Assembly: GCA_045543095.1 (NCBI GenBank)
Contig: JAZQMC010000007.1
Span: 1-64,000 of the forward strand
Source: Fimenecus sp045543095
GTDB taxonomy: Bacteria > Bacillota > Clostridia > Oscillospirales > Acutalibacteraceae
Direction of reading: 5' to 3'
Length of the DNA stretch: 64,000 bases
Of the stretch, positions 42,699 through 50,504 are shown piece by piece. Position numbers and translations under genes: made by a program. The first letter of the stretch is position 1. Every line of letters begins with the position of its first letter. Below the pieces are notes generated by a model. The model had not been told where the DNA came from and made no database searches. It saw nothing but the letters and a program-made list of their open reading frames with translations.

Positions 42699-43391
42699 AT
42701 GTTACTTTCATTATTGCAAAGCTTATCTTCAAATGTGCTTTATTTTATGTTGCATCTGTCAACCAATAGTTCATTTCCCAAGCCATTAACCGCAAAAGAA
42801 GAGGAGGCAGAGCTAATAAAATTTCATCGTGACGGTGATATAAATGCGAGAAACAAGCTTGTTAATCACAATATGCGACTTGTGGCACACATAATTAAAA
42901 AGTATTATTCAACCTATTCCGACCAAGAGGATATAATCTCAATCGGAACAATCGGACTTATAAAGGGTATAAATACATTTGATTATACCAAGGGCACACG
43001 ACTTGCGACCTATGCTTCAAGGTGTATTGAAAACGAAATTTTTATGCATTTTCGCACCCGCAAAAAGAATGCTAACGAGATTTCAATGGATGAACCTATT
43101 GATACTGACAGCGAGGGGAATCCATTAACATTTACCGATATAATTTATGCGGATGAAACTGTTTTTGACGATGTGGATTTAAAAATGAATGCGGAAAAAT
43201 TATACAAATATCTTGAGAATATAGACGATACCCGTAAAAAGAAAATACTTATTATGAGATACGGATTGTATGACACACAATCTCTTACCCAACGAGAAAT
43301 TGCAAAAGAATTGGGTATAAGCCGTTCTTATGTATCGCGAATAGAAACAAAAGCCCTTGAAGAACTTCGCGAACTTTTTGAGGTAGAATAG
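42699..43391 (+). CDS. sigK: RNA polymerase sporulation sigma factor SigK
   Basis: 230 aa from ATG 42699 with AGAGGTG six nt upstream; upstream in-frame codons lie in the ZIP gene tail and the hairpin. Region 2 (NARNKLVNHNMRLVAHIIKKY, cited in part; EDIISIGTIGLIKGI; GTRLATYASRCIENEI) and region 4 (TQREIAKELGISRSYVSRIE) match SigK more than SigE. The first ~20 hydrophobic residues (LLSLLQSLSSNVLYFML) are the expected pro-sequence removed by SpoIVFB. The gene is uninterrupted: no skin element. It directs late mother-cell transcription during sporulation. Confidence 0.93.
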   Translation: MLLSLLQSLSSNVLYFMLHLSTNSSFPKPLTAKEEEAELIKFHRDGDINARNKLVNHNMRLVAHIIKKYYSTYSDQEDIISIGTIGLIKGINTFDYTKGTRLATYASRCIENEIFMHFRTRKKNANEISMDEPIDTDSEGNPLTFTDIIYADETVFDDVDLKMNAEKLYKYLENIDDTRKKKILIMRYGLYDTQSLTQREIAKELGISRSYVSRIETKALEELRELFEVE

Positions 43392-43395
43392 CTAA

Positions 43396-43420
43396 GGCGG
43401 GGTTAAGACCCCGCCGATTT
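43396..43420 (+). terminator. Palindromic GGCGGGGT repeat after sigK (copy 4)
   Basis: GGCGGGGT (43396-43403), loop TAAG, ACCCCGCC (43408-43415), then GATTTAAA; lies 5 nt after the sigK stop. Same family as 21413 and 25014 but with a different loop. Confidence 0.65.
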
Positions 43421-43461
43421 AAACACAAAATTAAAAATATTAAAATCTCTTATATTTTCTA

Positions 43462-43490
43462 TTGACTTTTTTACTTAATTTTCATATAAT
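43462..43490 (+). promoter_or_regulatory. Promoter of tRNA-Leu
   Basis: TTGACT (43462-43467), 17-nt spacer, TATAAT (43485-43490), 18 nt upstream of the tRNA. Confidence 0.8.
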
Positions 43491-43508
43491 ATTTCAGTCA
43501 GTTAATTC

Positions 43509-43595
43509 GCCGGTGTGATGGAATTGGCAGACGTGCTGGACTCAAAATCCAGTGGTAGCGATACCGTACCGGTTCGACCCCGGTCACCGGCACCA
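43509..43595 (+). tRNA. tRNA-Leu (anticodon CAA)
   Basis: 87 nt with the long variable arm of class II tRNAs. Acceptor GCCGGTG/CACCGGC, anticodon loop CTCAAAA, T-arm ACCGG-TTCGACC-CCGGT, discriminator A and encoded CCA. Single-gene transcript. Confidence 0.97.
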
Positions 43596-43626
43596 AAAAC
43601 CTCGTTCTTTGGAACGGGGTTTTTTC
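43595..43626 (+). terminator. Terminator of tRNA-Leu
   Basis: AAAACCTCGTTC / GAACGGGGTTTT stem with one G-U pair, then T6; directly abuts the CCA end. Confidence 0.9.
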
Positions 43627-43660
43627 ATTGTGAAATCAATAGCATATAATATTTCGTTTT

Positions 43661-43748
43661 ACCACTTTAAAAAGTGAAACCAACCACTTTAAAATTTATA
43701 GTCGACTATTTTAATTTTTGAAGTCGACCACTCTAATTTTTAAAATCT
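43661..43748 (+). repeat. Four imperfect 22-bp direct repeats
   Basis: Boxes ACCACTTTAA (43661), ACCACTTTAA (43683), ACTATTTTAA (43705) and ACCACTCTAA (43727) recur at exactly 22-nt steps, with partly shared spacers (TAGTCG, TTTTTGAAGTCG). They lie upstream of the promoter of the M28 peptidase gene and have no coding potential. The two-helical-turn phasing suggests stacked protein binding on one DNA face. Confidence 0.65.
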
Positions 43749-43830
43749 ATAAATAATAATATAAATAAAAATATAATTAACTATTATAATAGACAAAAGC
43801 AGATATTTGAAATGTTTTTTATTGCATTTT

Positions 43831-43860
43831 TTGATTTAATGTGGTAAAGTATACTATATA
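43831..43860 (+). promoter_or_regulatory. Possible promoter of the M28 peptidase gene
   Basis: TTGATT (43831-43836), 18-nt spacer, TATATA (43855-43860); a TATACT at 43850-43855 overlaps. Moderate match only. Confidence 0.4.
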
Positions 43861-43882
43861 AGTTTTGAAAAGGGGAATTTTT

Positions 43883-45100
43883 ATGGATTTAAAGAAAATT
43901 ATTGACAAAAAAGACTCTGCCGCACAGTTTATGATTGATGAAATCACTCATATTTGCACAAAGTTTGAAAAAAGAGCACCCGGTTCAAAGGGTGAACAGC
44001 AAGCTTGCGAGTATATGGCAGACCAGTTGAAAGATTTGGGTTGCGACACAGTTTATGTTGACGAGTTTAAAGAAAATCCCGACTCATTTTATGGTTGGAT
44101 TTATTTCACAATCACTTGTTGCTTCTTGGCTCTTGTGTCATATTTCTTTATTCCTGTACTTTCAATAGTATTTATCGTATTAGGCCTTGCACTCTGCTTT
44201 TTGCAGTTTGGTCTTTATAAGAAAACTGTTGATAAATGTTTCAAAGAAGAAATCGGTCACAATGCAGCAGGCTTTAAAAAGCCAACAGGTGAGGTGAAAA
44301 GAAGAATTATCTTCAACGGTCATCCTGATGCTACTTGGGAATGGCCTTTCAAATACAAATTTACATATCTTGGCTTTGACATTCACATGATGCTCTGCTT
44401 TGTTGGTGCGTTCTATACTGTTGGTATCGCTATTGCTCGTCTTGCGGGTGCACTTGATGGTGAACTTGCAACAAAACTCGGACTTATCGGTCTTGTTTTC
44501 GTTCCTTTCTGGTTTGGTCTTTACTTTATGTGGAACAAAAAGAGGGTAGTTGACGGTGCTAACGATAACCTTTCAGGTTGCTATATCGGTATCGCAATTC
44601 TTAAAGCACTCAAAGATGAAGGAATTGAACTCGAAAATACAGAAATCGGTGTTGTTCTTACAGGTTCAGAAGAAGCTGGCCTTCGTGGTGCTAAAGCATG
44701 GTGTGAAGCTCATGCTCACGAATTCAACGACGTTCCAACATTTGTTTATTCTTATGATACAATCACTCAGCCTGAATATATGCAGGCAAACTACCGTGAC
44801 CTTAATGCAACTGTTAAAGTTGATAAGGATGTTTCAGACTTATATGTTGAAGCTTGCGAAGAACTTGGAATTAAATGTGGTAAGGGTGTAGTTCCACCAC
44901 TTGGCGGTGCAACTGATTCAGCAGCCTTTGCACAGGCAGGTATGCGTTCAACAGGCATCACAGCACTTAACCACGCACTTCCCGATTTCTATCACACAAG
45001 ACTTGATACACCTGAAAAGCTCAACAAGGGTTGTCTTGCAGATTGCTTTGCAGCAAGTGTTAAGGTGCTTGAAAAGTTTGATAATGGTGCAAAACAGTAA
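43883..45100 (+). CDS. M28 family metallopeptidase with embedded membrane segments
   Basis: 405 aa from ATG 43883 (AGGGGA upstream). The M28 di-zinc ligands are visible: H147 (NGHPDATWEW), D228 (DGANDNLSG), E263/E264 (GSEEAGLRG), D292 (YSYDTIT) and H371 (FYHTRLDTPE). Hydrophobic segments at about 72-112 and 165-217 interrupt the domain, the second falling between the first and second zinc ligands. It probably is an aminopeptidase acting at the membrane. It has no signal peptide. The 22-bp repeat set lies upstream. DUF2752 and TM2 genes follow closely. Confidence 0.82.
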   Translation: MDLKKIIDKKDSAAQFMIDEITHICTKFEKRAPGSKGEQQACEYMADQLKDLGCDTVYVDEFKENPDSFYGWIYFTITCCFLALVSYFFIPVLSIVFIVLGLALCFLQFGLYKKTVDKCFKEEIGHNAAGFKKPTGEVKRRIIFNGHPDATWEWPFKYKFTYLGFDIHMMLCFVGAFYTVGIAIARLAGALDGELATKLGLIGLVFVPFWFGLYFMWNKKRVVDGANDNLSGCYIGIAILKALKDEGIELENTEIGVVLTGSEEAGLRGAKAWCEAHAHEFNDVPTFVYSYDTITQPEYMQANYRDLNATVKVDKDVSDLYVEACEELGIKCGKGVVPPLGGATDSAAFAQAGMRSTGITALNHALPDFYHTRLDTPEKLNKGCLADCFAASVKVLEKFDNGAKQ

Positions 45101-45106
45101 TTGTTT

Positions 45107-45457
45107 ATGAAAAGAATCTCTTTTTTGCAAAGGCTTGCGATACTCGTTATAATTGGTGTCGGGGCAGTTGCAATGTGGTTTCTTGAAACAGGGTGTCTGT
45201 TCAAGAGATTTCTCGGTATCCCTTGTATGTCCTGCGGAATGACAAGAGCAATGTTTGCTTTTATAAACGGTAATTTTGCAGAATCCTTTGCATTACATCC
45301 AATGTTTTTATCAGTTCCGATACTTGCTATAATGTTTCTGTTTGGCAATAAACTGTTTAAAGGCAAATCAAGAATACCGTCAATAATTATTTTAGTTGTA
45401 ATAATACTCGGTTTTGCCGTGAATTATATTTTAAAACTATGTGGAATTTATATTTAG
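45107..45457 (+). CDS. DUF2752 family membrane protein
   Basis: 116 aa from ATG 45107; a TTG directly after the previous stop (45101) is an alternative, and neither has a clear RBS, so translation may be coupled to the peptidase. The motif GIPCMSCGMTRAMFAFINGN with HP downstream (ALHPMF) defines DUF2752. Three hydrophobic helices (about residues 10-28, 65-80, 90-110). Function unknown; such proteins often neighbour TM2 proteins, as here (12 nt). Confidence 0.8.
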   Translation: MKRISFLQRLAILVIIGVGAVAMWFLETGCLFKRFLGIPCMSCGMTRAMFAFINGNFAESFALHPMFLSVPILAIMFLFGNKLFKGKSRIPSIIILVVIILGFAVNYILKLCGIYI

Positions 45458-45469
45458 GAGGAAAATATT

Positions 45470-45880
45470 ATGTATTGTAAAAATTGTGGTAATCAGGTAG
45501 CTCCAGGCTCAGCAGTATGCCTTAATTGTGGTGTTGCAGCTGGTGCAGGCACAAACTTCTGCCCTAACTGTGGTGCACAGACAATGCAGGGTGCTGCGGT
45601 TTGTACAAACTGTGGTGTTGCTCTCGGTGTTGCTCCTGTTGTAAACGGTCAGGGTAAATCAAAGCTCGCAGCAGGTCTTCTCGGCATTTTACTTGGTAGT
45701 TTTGGTGTTCATAACTTCTATCTTGGATATACAGGTAAGGCAGTTGCACAGCTTCTTATCACACTTCTTACTTGTGGTGCAGGTGCTATTGTTTCAAGTA
45801 TCTGGGGTCTTGTTGAGGGCATTCAGATTCTCACAGGCTCAATTAATACAGATGCAAACGGTGTTCCGCTCAGCGATTAA
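45470..45880 (+). CDS. Zinc-ribbon plus TM2 domain membrane protein
   Basis: 136 aa. Two zinc-ribbon modules in tandem: CKNCGN..CLNCGV and CPNCGA..CTNCGV (residues about 3-50). Then a TM2 domain of two helices with a DRF-like turn replaced by GVHNFYLGY (residues about 70-125). Function of TM2 proteins is not established in bacteria. RBS AGGAGGAAA is strong and an intrinsic terminator follows, so it ends this small operon. Confidence 0.85.
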   Translation: MYCKNCGNQVAPGSAVCLNCGVAAGAGTNFCPNCGAQTMQGAAVCTNCGVALGVAPVVNGQGKSKLAAGLLGILLGSFGVHNFYLGYTGKAVAQLLITLLTCGAGAIVSSIWGLVEGIQILTGSINTDANGVPLSD

Positions 45881-45893
45881 TTTTTAAAGATTT

Positions 45894-45927
45894 ACTCCCT
45901 TGCTTTTTAGTGAGGGAGTTAATTTTA
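45894..45927 (+). terminator. Intrinsic terminator after the TM2 gene
   Basis: ACTCCCT / AGGGAGT stem with a 12-nt loop and TAATTTTA tail, 13 nt past the stop. Confidence 0.7.
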
Positions 45928-45951
45928 TGTTCATTTTTTGTTAAAATATCA

Positions 45952-45980
45952 TTGAAATAGACAGACTGTTGTGATATAAT
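45952..45980 (+). promoter_or_regulatory. Promoter of the GPH transporter gene
   Basis: TTGAAA (45952-45957), 17-nt spacer, TATAAT (45975-45980), 31 nt before the ATG. Confidence 0.75.
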
Positions 45981-46011
45981 TATAGTATTATAATTATGAA
46001 AGAGGGATTTT

Positions 46012-47604
46012 ATGAAAATCAATGACCTTTTGCATAAAGTTTATGGCACAAATCCTAATGACTTGAGCACTCTTCAGCCTAAAGAAGCTATTGCTTACGG
46101 TATCGCAGGTTTTGGTCAGAACTTTATTTGCACAATCATCGGTTCGTATTTAACAATCTTCCTTACCGATGCACTTCTTTTTGGTGCGGCTGATGTTACT
46201 TTCGGTACAGTTACCGGTGCAATGGCAGTTGCATATTTAATGCTCGGTACTCGAATTTTTGACGCTCTTAATGACCCGATTATGGGCTCAATTGTTGACA
46301 AGACAAGAACAAAGTGGGGTAAGTGTCGTCCTTATCTTAAATGGATGGCTATTCCTATTGCAATTATGACAATTGCTTGCTTCTTACCTGTTTTCCAGGC
46401 AAAAGCAACATCATCATTCATCATTATTGCAATTATTTATGTTATTTGGTCAGTTACATATACTGTTGCCGATGTTCCTTATTGGGGACTTTCAACATGT
46501 ATGACTAATGACACAGTTGTTCGTGGTAATCTTCTTACAGTTACTCGTCTTCTTTGTACACTCGGTGCAGGTATTGTTACTGTTTTTGTTCCGATTATCA
46601 CAGGTGCAGTTACAGGTAAATATAAGTACACAGCAGATATGATTGACCAGATTATGGTTGACAAGGCTGTTGAAATTGAAAAACTTGTTGCAAACCAAGG
46701 TCTTTCTGTAGAAGAGGCAGCAAACACATTTGTTAACACAGTTATTGCGGGTCAGGAAGTTGCAAATGCTGACACACTTAAATGGACATATTTCATTTGT
46801 GCTGCAGTTCTTGTTGTGCTTGCAGTTCCAATGTTCTTCTACGGCTTTAAGAATACAAAAGAACGTTTCACAGCAGACGATAACCCACCAAGCTTTGGTC
46901 ACAATTTAAAGCTCCTCTTTAAGAATAAAGAACTTCTTCTTATTGTTCTTTCTGGTGTTCTTGGTGGTGCAAGAATGGTTTATACATACACAGGCGGTCT
47001 TTATTTTGCAAAGTATGTTCTTCAGAACGAAGGTCTTTATAGCTTGATTACACTTCTTGTTGTTCCCGGCGGTCTTGTTGCATCACTCCTTGTTCCGTGG
47101 ATGTCTAAGAAGTTCACAAAGAAATGGGCATATATTATCGTTCACCTCTTTGGCGGTGCAGTAATGGCTGTTATGTATTTCGTTGGCTATGATGAGCCTT
47201 GGAAGTTGATTGTTGCCGCTATCGGACTTGTTCTTCTCGGTATTCCTCAGGGTGTTAACAACATTATCACTTATGCTATGATTGGTGATACTGTTGACTA
47301 TCTTGAATGGAAAACTGGTGAACGTGGTGAAGGTATCTGCTTCGCAATGCAGACACTTATCAACAAAATCGGTATGGCTGTTGGTGCATTCATAGGTGTT
47401 ATTTCATTCGCAGCTGCAGGAATTGACGCTGAAACAGGATATATTTCAGCAGAAGGTGCAAATACTCTTTGGAATATGCTTGTTCTTTCAGGTGTTATCA
47501 GTATGTTCGCTTGTGCAGTTCCTATGTTCTTCTATACAATCACAGAGAAGAAACAGGCACAGATGGTTGCAGAAATCGAATCAAGAAAAGCAAACACAAA
47601 ATAA
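46012..47604 (+). CDS. GPH-family (MFS) sugar:cation symporter
   Basis: 530 aa, twelve hydrophobic helices with a larger than usual loop between helices 6 and 7 (about residues 205-250, YKYTADMIDQIMVDKAV). The loop KTRTKWGKCRPYLKW at about residue 98 is the family signature, as is DVPYWGLS. It should import a glycoside or oligosaccharide with Na+ or H+. RBS AGAGGG before ATG. It is monocistronic: own promoter, terminator after. No hydrolase is directly adjacent; the cytoplasmic GH2 and GH43-like enzymes elsewhere in the window are candidates for the next step. Confidence 0.9.
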   Translation: MKINDLLHKVYGTNPNDLSTLQPKEAIAYGIAGFGQNFICTIIGSYLTIFLTDALLFGAADVTFGTVTGAMAVAYLMLGTRIFDALNDPIMGSIVDKTRTKWGKCRPYLKWMAIPIAIMTIACFLPVFQAKATSSFIIIAIIYVIWSVTYTVADVPYWGLSTCMTNDTVVRGNLLTVTRLLCTLGAGIVTVFVPIITGAVTGKYKYTADMIDQIMVDKAVEIEKLVANQGLSVEEAANTFVNTVIAGQEVANADTLKWTYFICAAVLVVLAVPMFFYGFKNTKERFTADDNPPSFGHNLKLLFKNKELLLIVLSGVLGGARMVYTYTGGLYFAKYVLQNEGLYSLITLLVVPGGLVASLLVPWMSKKFTKKWAYIIVHLFGGAVMAVMYFVGYDEPWKLIVAAIGLVLLGIPQGVNNIITYAMIGDTVDYLEWKTGERGEGICFAMQTLINKIGMAVGAFIGVISFAAAGIDAETGYISAEGANTLWNMLVLSGVISMFACAVPMFFYTITEKKQAQMVAEIESRKANTK

Positions 47605-47620
47605 TTTGATTTTTAATATG

Positions 47621-47652
47621 GCGGTGGTAGGTGACTATCACCGCTTTTTTTA
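47621..47652 (+). terminator. Terminator after the GPH gene
   Basis: GCGGTGGTAG / CTATCACCGC stem with a GTGA loop and one bulge, then T7. Confidence 0.85.
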
Positions 47653-47662
47653 TTGGTGATTT

Positions 47663-48337
47663 ATGAAGTATAATAATATTGTAAAAGGGAAGTTTGTTGA
47701 CCGCTCCAACCGTTTTATTGCGAATGTGATTATAAACGGTAAAAAGGAAGTCTGTCATGTTAAAAATACGGGCAGATGTAAAGAGTTACTAATTAAAGGT
47801 TCAACTGTTTATCTTCAAAAAGCGGATAATCCTAACCGTAAAACCCAATACGATTTGATTGCAGTGCAAAAAGGTGACAGACTAATCAATATGGATAGTC
47901 AGATTGTGAATTCTGTTGCCATCGAGTATCTTCCGCAGATGTTTGATAACATAACTTACATAAAACCCGAATGTAAATACGGCAATTCACGGTTTGATAT
48001 TTATGTCGAAACCGAAACTGATAAAATTTTTGTTGAGGTTAAGGGTGTAACGCTTGAAAATGACGGCGTGGTGCGTTTTCCTGATGCTCCTACAGAACGC
48101 GGAGTGAAACATCTCAATGAACTTCAAAAAGCCGTTACAGAGGGCTACAAAGCTTATGCTGTGTTCGTTGTGCAAATGGATAATGTGCAGTATTTTGAGC
48201 CGAATTACGAAACACATCCCGAATTTTCCCAAGCCTTGAAGCAAGCTGATGAAAATGGTGTGAATATATTGGCGTTTCAATGTAATGTTACTCCCGAAAG
48301 TATTACAATTAAAAATCAAATTCCCATTAAGATATGA
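47663..48337 (+). CDS. sfsA: DNA/RNA nuclease SfsA
   Basis: 224 aa, normal length. N-terminal OB-like part (GKFVDRSNRFIANVII, HVKNTGRCKELL) and the PD-(D/E)xK-type core (SRFDIYVE, FVEVKGVTLE, FPDAPTERGVKHL) identify the family, named for sugar fermentation stimulation in E. coli and later shown to be a nuclease. RBS GGTGATTT before ATG. It is convergent with the decarboxylase operon and shares a bidirectional terminator. Confidence 0.93.
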   Translation: MKYNNIVKGKFVDRSNRFIANVIINGKKEVCHVKNTGRCKELLIKGSTVYLQKADNPNRKTQYDLIAVQKGDRLINMDSQIVNSVAIEYLPQMFDNITYIKPECKYGNSRFDIYVETETDKIFVEVKGVTLENDGVVRFPDAPTERGVKHLNELQKAVTEGYKAYAVFVVQMDNVQYFEPNYETHPEFSQALKQADENGVNILAFQCNVTPESITIKNQIPIKI

Positions 48338-48369
48338 AAAATCCCTACTGAAATTCAGTAGGGATTTAA
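48337..48369. terminator. Bidirectional terminator, sfsA / oad operon
   Basis: AAAAATCCCTACTG / CAGTAGGGATTTAA, 13-bp stem on an AAATT loop between convergent genes. Confidence 0.85.
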
Positions 48370-48395
48370 CTTTATGTTTATGTGTTTTGTGAGTA

Positions 48396-49571
48396 TTAAC
48401 CGAATTGTGAAAGTAAGAAACCTGCTGCAACTGCAGAGCCGATAACGCCCGCAACGTTGGGACCCATAGCGTGCATCAAAAGGAAGTTTGAGGGGTTGTA
48501 TTTTCTGCCCTCAACCTGAGCAACACGAGCCGCCATAGGAACAGCAGAAACACCTGCAGAACCGATAAGTGGGTTAACTTTGCCACGTGTAATAACATTC
48601 ATAAGCTTTGCAAAGAGAACACCGCCTGCAGTAGAGAAAGCAAATGCTACCAAGCCAAGACCGATGATAAGCAATGTCTTCAAGTCAAGGAAAGTCTTAC
48701 CTTCGGCAGTTGCACCAACTGTAACACCTAATAGGATTGTAATGATGTTGCAAAGTGTGTTCTGTGCTGTGTCTGAAAGTCTGTCTGTAACTCCGCTTTC
48801 TTTGAAAAGGTTGCCAAGCATAAGGAAACCAAGAAGAGGAGCAACATCGGGAATAAGAAGAACACAGATAACTGTAACAATAATAGGGAAGATAATCTTT
48901 TCAGCCTTACTAACTGTACGAAGCTGATTCATTTTGATTTCTCTTTCCTTATTTGTTGTGAGAGCTTTCATAATTGGTGGCTGAATAAGAGGGATAAGAG
49001 CCATATATGAATATGCAGCAACAGCGATAGGACCTAAAAGATGAGGTGCAAGCTTACCGGTAAGGAAGATTGCAGTAGGACCGTCAGCACCACCAATGAT
49101 AGCGATGGATGCTGCTTCTTCAGGAGTGAACTGACCTGAAATAATAGCAAGTAAGAAGGCGATGTAAATACCAAGTTGTGCCGCCGCACCTAAAAGAAGG
49201 CTTGATGGGTTAGCAAGAAGCGGACCAAAGTCGGTCATAGCACCAACACCCATAAAGATTAAGCAGGGGAAAATACTTGATTTAACACCTAAATAAATAA
49301 GTCTTAAAACACCTGTGTCATACCAGTGGGCACCCTCAACGATTTCGCCCTCGTAAGAGGACATCATAAGTGGGTCAGCCATAATTGGCGGATAAATATT
49401 AACAAGAAGCATACCGAATGCGATTGGGAGCAAGAGAAGTGGTTCAAATTTCTTTACAACTGCAAGGTAAAGAAGCAAAAATGAAACACCAATCATAACC
49501 CAGTTCTGCCATTCAAGGTTTGCAAATTGTGATTGATTTAAAAGTTCAATAAGAGCGTTAATAATTGACAT
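48396..49571 (-). CDS. oadB: Na+-translocating decarboxylase, beta subunit
   Basis: 391 aa integral membrane protein. The sodium-channel signature GGADGPTAIFLTGKLAP (about residue 155) holds the conserved Asp needed for Na+ transport and carboxybiotin decarboxylation. C-terminal GSAGVSAVPMAARVAQ and GPNVAGVIGSAVAAG are also typical. It couples decarboxylation to Na+ export, giving a sodium motive force. Last gene of the four-gene minus-strand operon; 15 nt after the biotin carrier gene. Oxaloacetate is the likely substrate given the alpha subunit, though methylmalonyl-CoA type pumps share this subunit. Confidence 0.95.
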   Translation of the reverse strand: MSIINALIELLNQSQFANLEWQNWVMIGVSFLLLYLAVVKKFEPLLLLPIAFGMLLVNIYPPIMADPLMMSSYEGEIVEGAHWYDTGVLRLIYLGVKSSIFPCLIFMGVGAMTDFGPLLANPSSLLLGAAAQLGIYIAFLLAIISGQFTPEEAASIAIIGGADGPTAIFLTGKLAPHLLGPIAVAAYSYMALIPLIQPPIMKALTTNKEREIKMNQLRTVSKAEKIIFPIIVTVICVLLIPDVAPLLGFLMLGNLFKESGVTDRLSDTAQNTLCNIITILLGVTVGATAEGKTFLDLKTLLIIGLGLVAFAFSTAGGVLFAKLMNVITRGKVNPLIGSAGVSAVPMAARVAQVEGRKYNPSNFLLMHAMGPNVAGVIGSAVAAGFLLSQFG

Positions 49572-49586
49572 TCGTTTTCGCCTCGA

Positions 49587-49997
49587 TTAACCAATTACTG
49601 CAAGAACTTCGTCAGTAGCAACTGATGAGCCCTTTGTTGCGATTACCTGCTTAACAGTGCCTGTGCAAGGAGCAACAATTTCATTTTCCATTTTCATAGC
49701 TTCAAGAATGAAGAGCACATCACCCTCGTTTACAGCCTGACCGTTTGAAACGTTTACTGAAAGAACTGTACCCGGCATTGGAGCAGTAACTTTTGTGCCG
49801 TCGCCAACTGCAACAGGTGCAGGTGCTGCTACGGGTGCAGTTGCTGCTTCAACAACAGGGACAGCAGCGGGTGCTGCAACAACAGGAGCAACTGCAACAG
49901 GTGCTGCTGTTGGAACAACAGATGTAACCATAGCTTCGTTAAGCTCATTTACTTCAACTTCATAATCATTTCCGTTTAATGTAACAACGTATTTCAT
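49587..49997 (-). CDS. Biotin carrier subunit of the decarboxylase
   Basis: 136 aa. The C-terminal biotinyl domain carries the biotin acceptor K102 in EAMKMENEI. It is preceded by a flexible Ala/Pro/Val-rich linker (residues about 30-65) and an N-terminal strand region (VVTLNGNDYEVEV). In many OAD enzymes this domain is fused to the alpha subunit; here it is separate. It shuttles the carboxyl group between alpha and beta subunits. Confidence 0.93.
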   Translation of the reverse strand: MKYVVTLNGNDYEVEVNELNEAMVTSVVPTAAPVAVAPVVAAPAAVPVVEAATAPVAAPAPVAVGDGTKVTAPMPGTVLSVNVSNGQAVNEGDVLFILEAMKMENEIVAPCTGTVKQVIATKGSSVATDEVLAVIG

Positions 49998-50014
49998 ATC
50001 AAAAATCTCCTTAA

Positions 50015-50491
50015 TTATTTCTCAATAAGTTTGATTGACTTGAACACAAGTCTGTCAAGAGGAATGCCGCTTTGGTGACTTACAATAGCCATAATTGTTG
50101 CGGCAGTTTTGTCGTCTGTCTTATAAAGCTCAACAACATCAATCAGCTTGATTGATTTGAAATTAAGACGTTCAAGAGGAATACCACTTTCGTGGCTTAC
50201 AATTGCCATTGCCATAGCGGCACTCTTAAGGTCAGTTTTGTAAAGTTCAACACCACCCTGATATACAACGGGTGCCGGTGCTGATGTAACATTAGTTGTA
50301 TGGGAAACTGCAGGAGCAGAAACAACCGGTGATGTTTCTTCAACTTCTTTTTGTTCTTTATTGTTACCAACATTTTCAACGACTCTTATAACCTTTGAAA
50401 GCAAAACAATAATAACTGCAAGAAGTGCAAGAATAATCAGAACAACAACAAAACCTGTGAGTGAAATGTTAAGAGCTTCTAAAATATCCAT
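50015..50491 (-). CDS. OadG-family gamma subunit with duplicated C-terminal module
   Basis: 158 aa. One N-terminal membrane helix (residues 13-35), then a flexible linker (50-78), then two copies of a 38-residue module: residues 81-118 and 120-157, each VELYKTD..A..MAIVSH.SGIPL.RL.FKSIKLI. OadG normally holds the complex together through a single C-terminal tail. The duplication is seen directly and is unusual in size. Position between oadA and the biotin carrier confirms the role. Confidence 0.85.
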   Translation of the reverse strand: MDILEALNISLTGFVVVLIILALLAVIIVLLSKVIRVVENVGNNKEQKEVEETSPVVSAPAVSHTTNVTSAPAPVVYQGGVELYKTDLKSAAMAMAIVSHESGIPLERLNFKSIKLIDVVELYKTDDKTAATIMAIVSHQSGIPLDRLVFKSIKLIEK

Positions 50492-50504
50492 ATTTAGTCA
50501 CTCC

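Noticed and set aside
42699..43391. skin-like element interrupting sigK
   Set aside because: The frame is continuous from the pro-sequence through regions 2 and 4; no recombinase gene is present.
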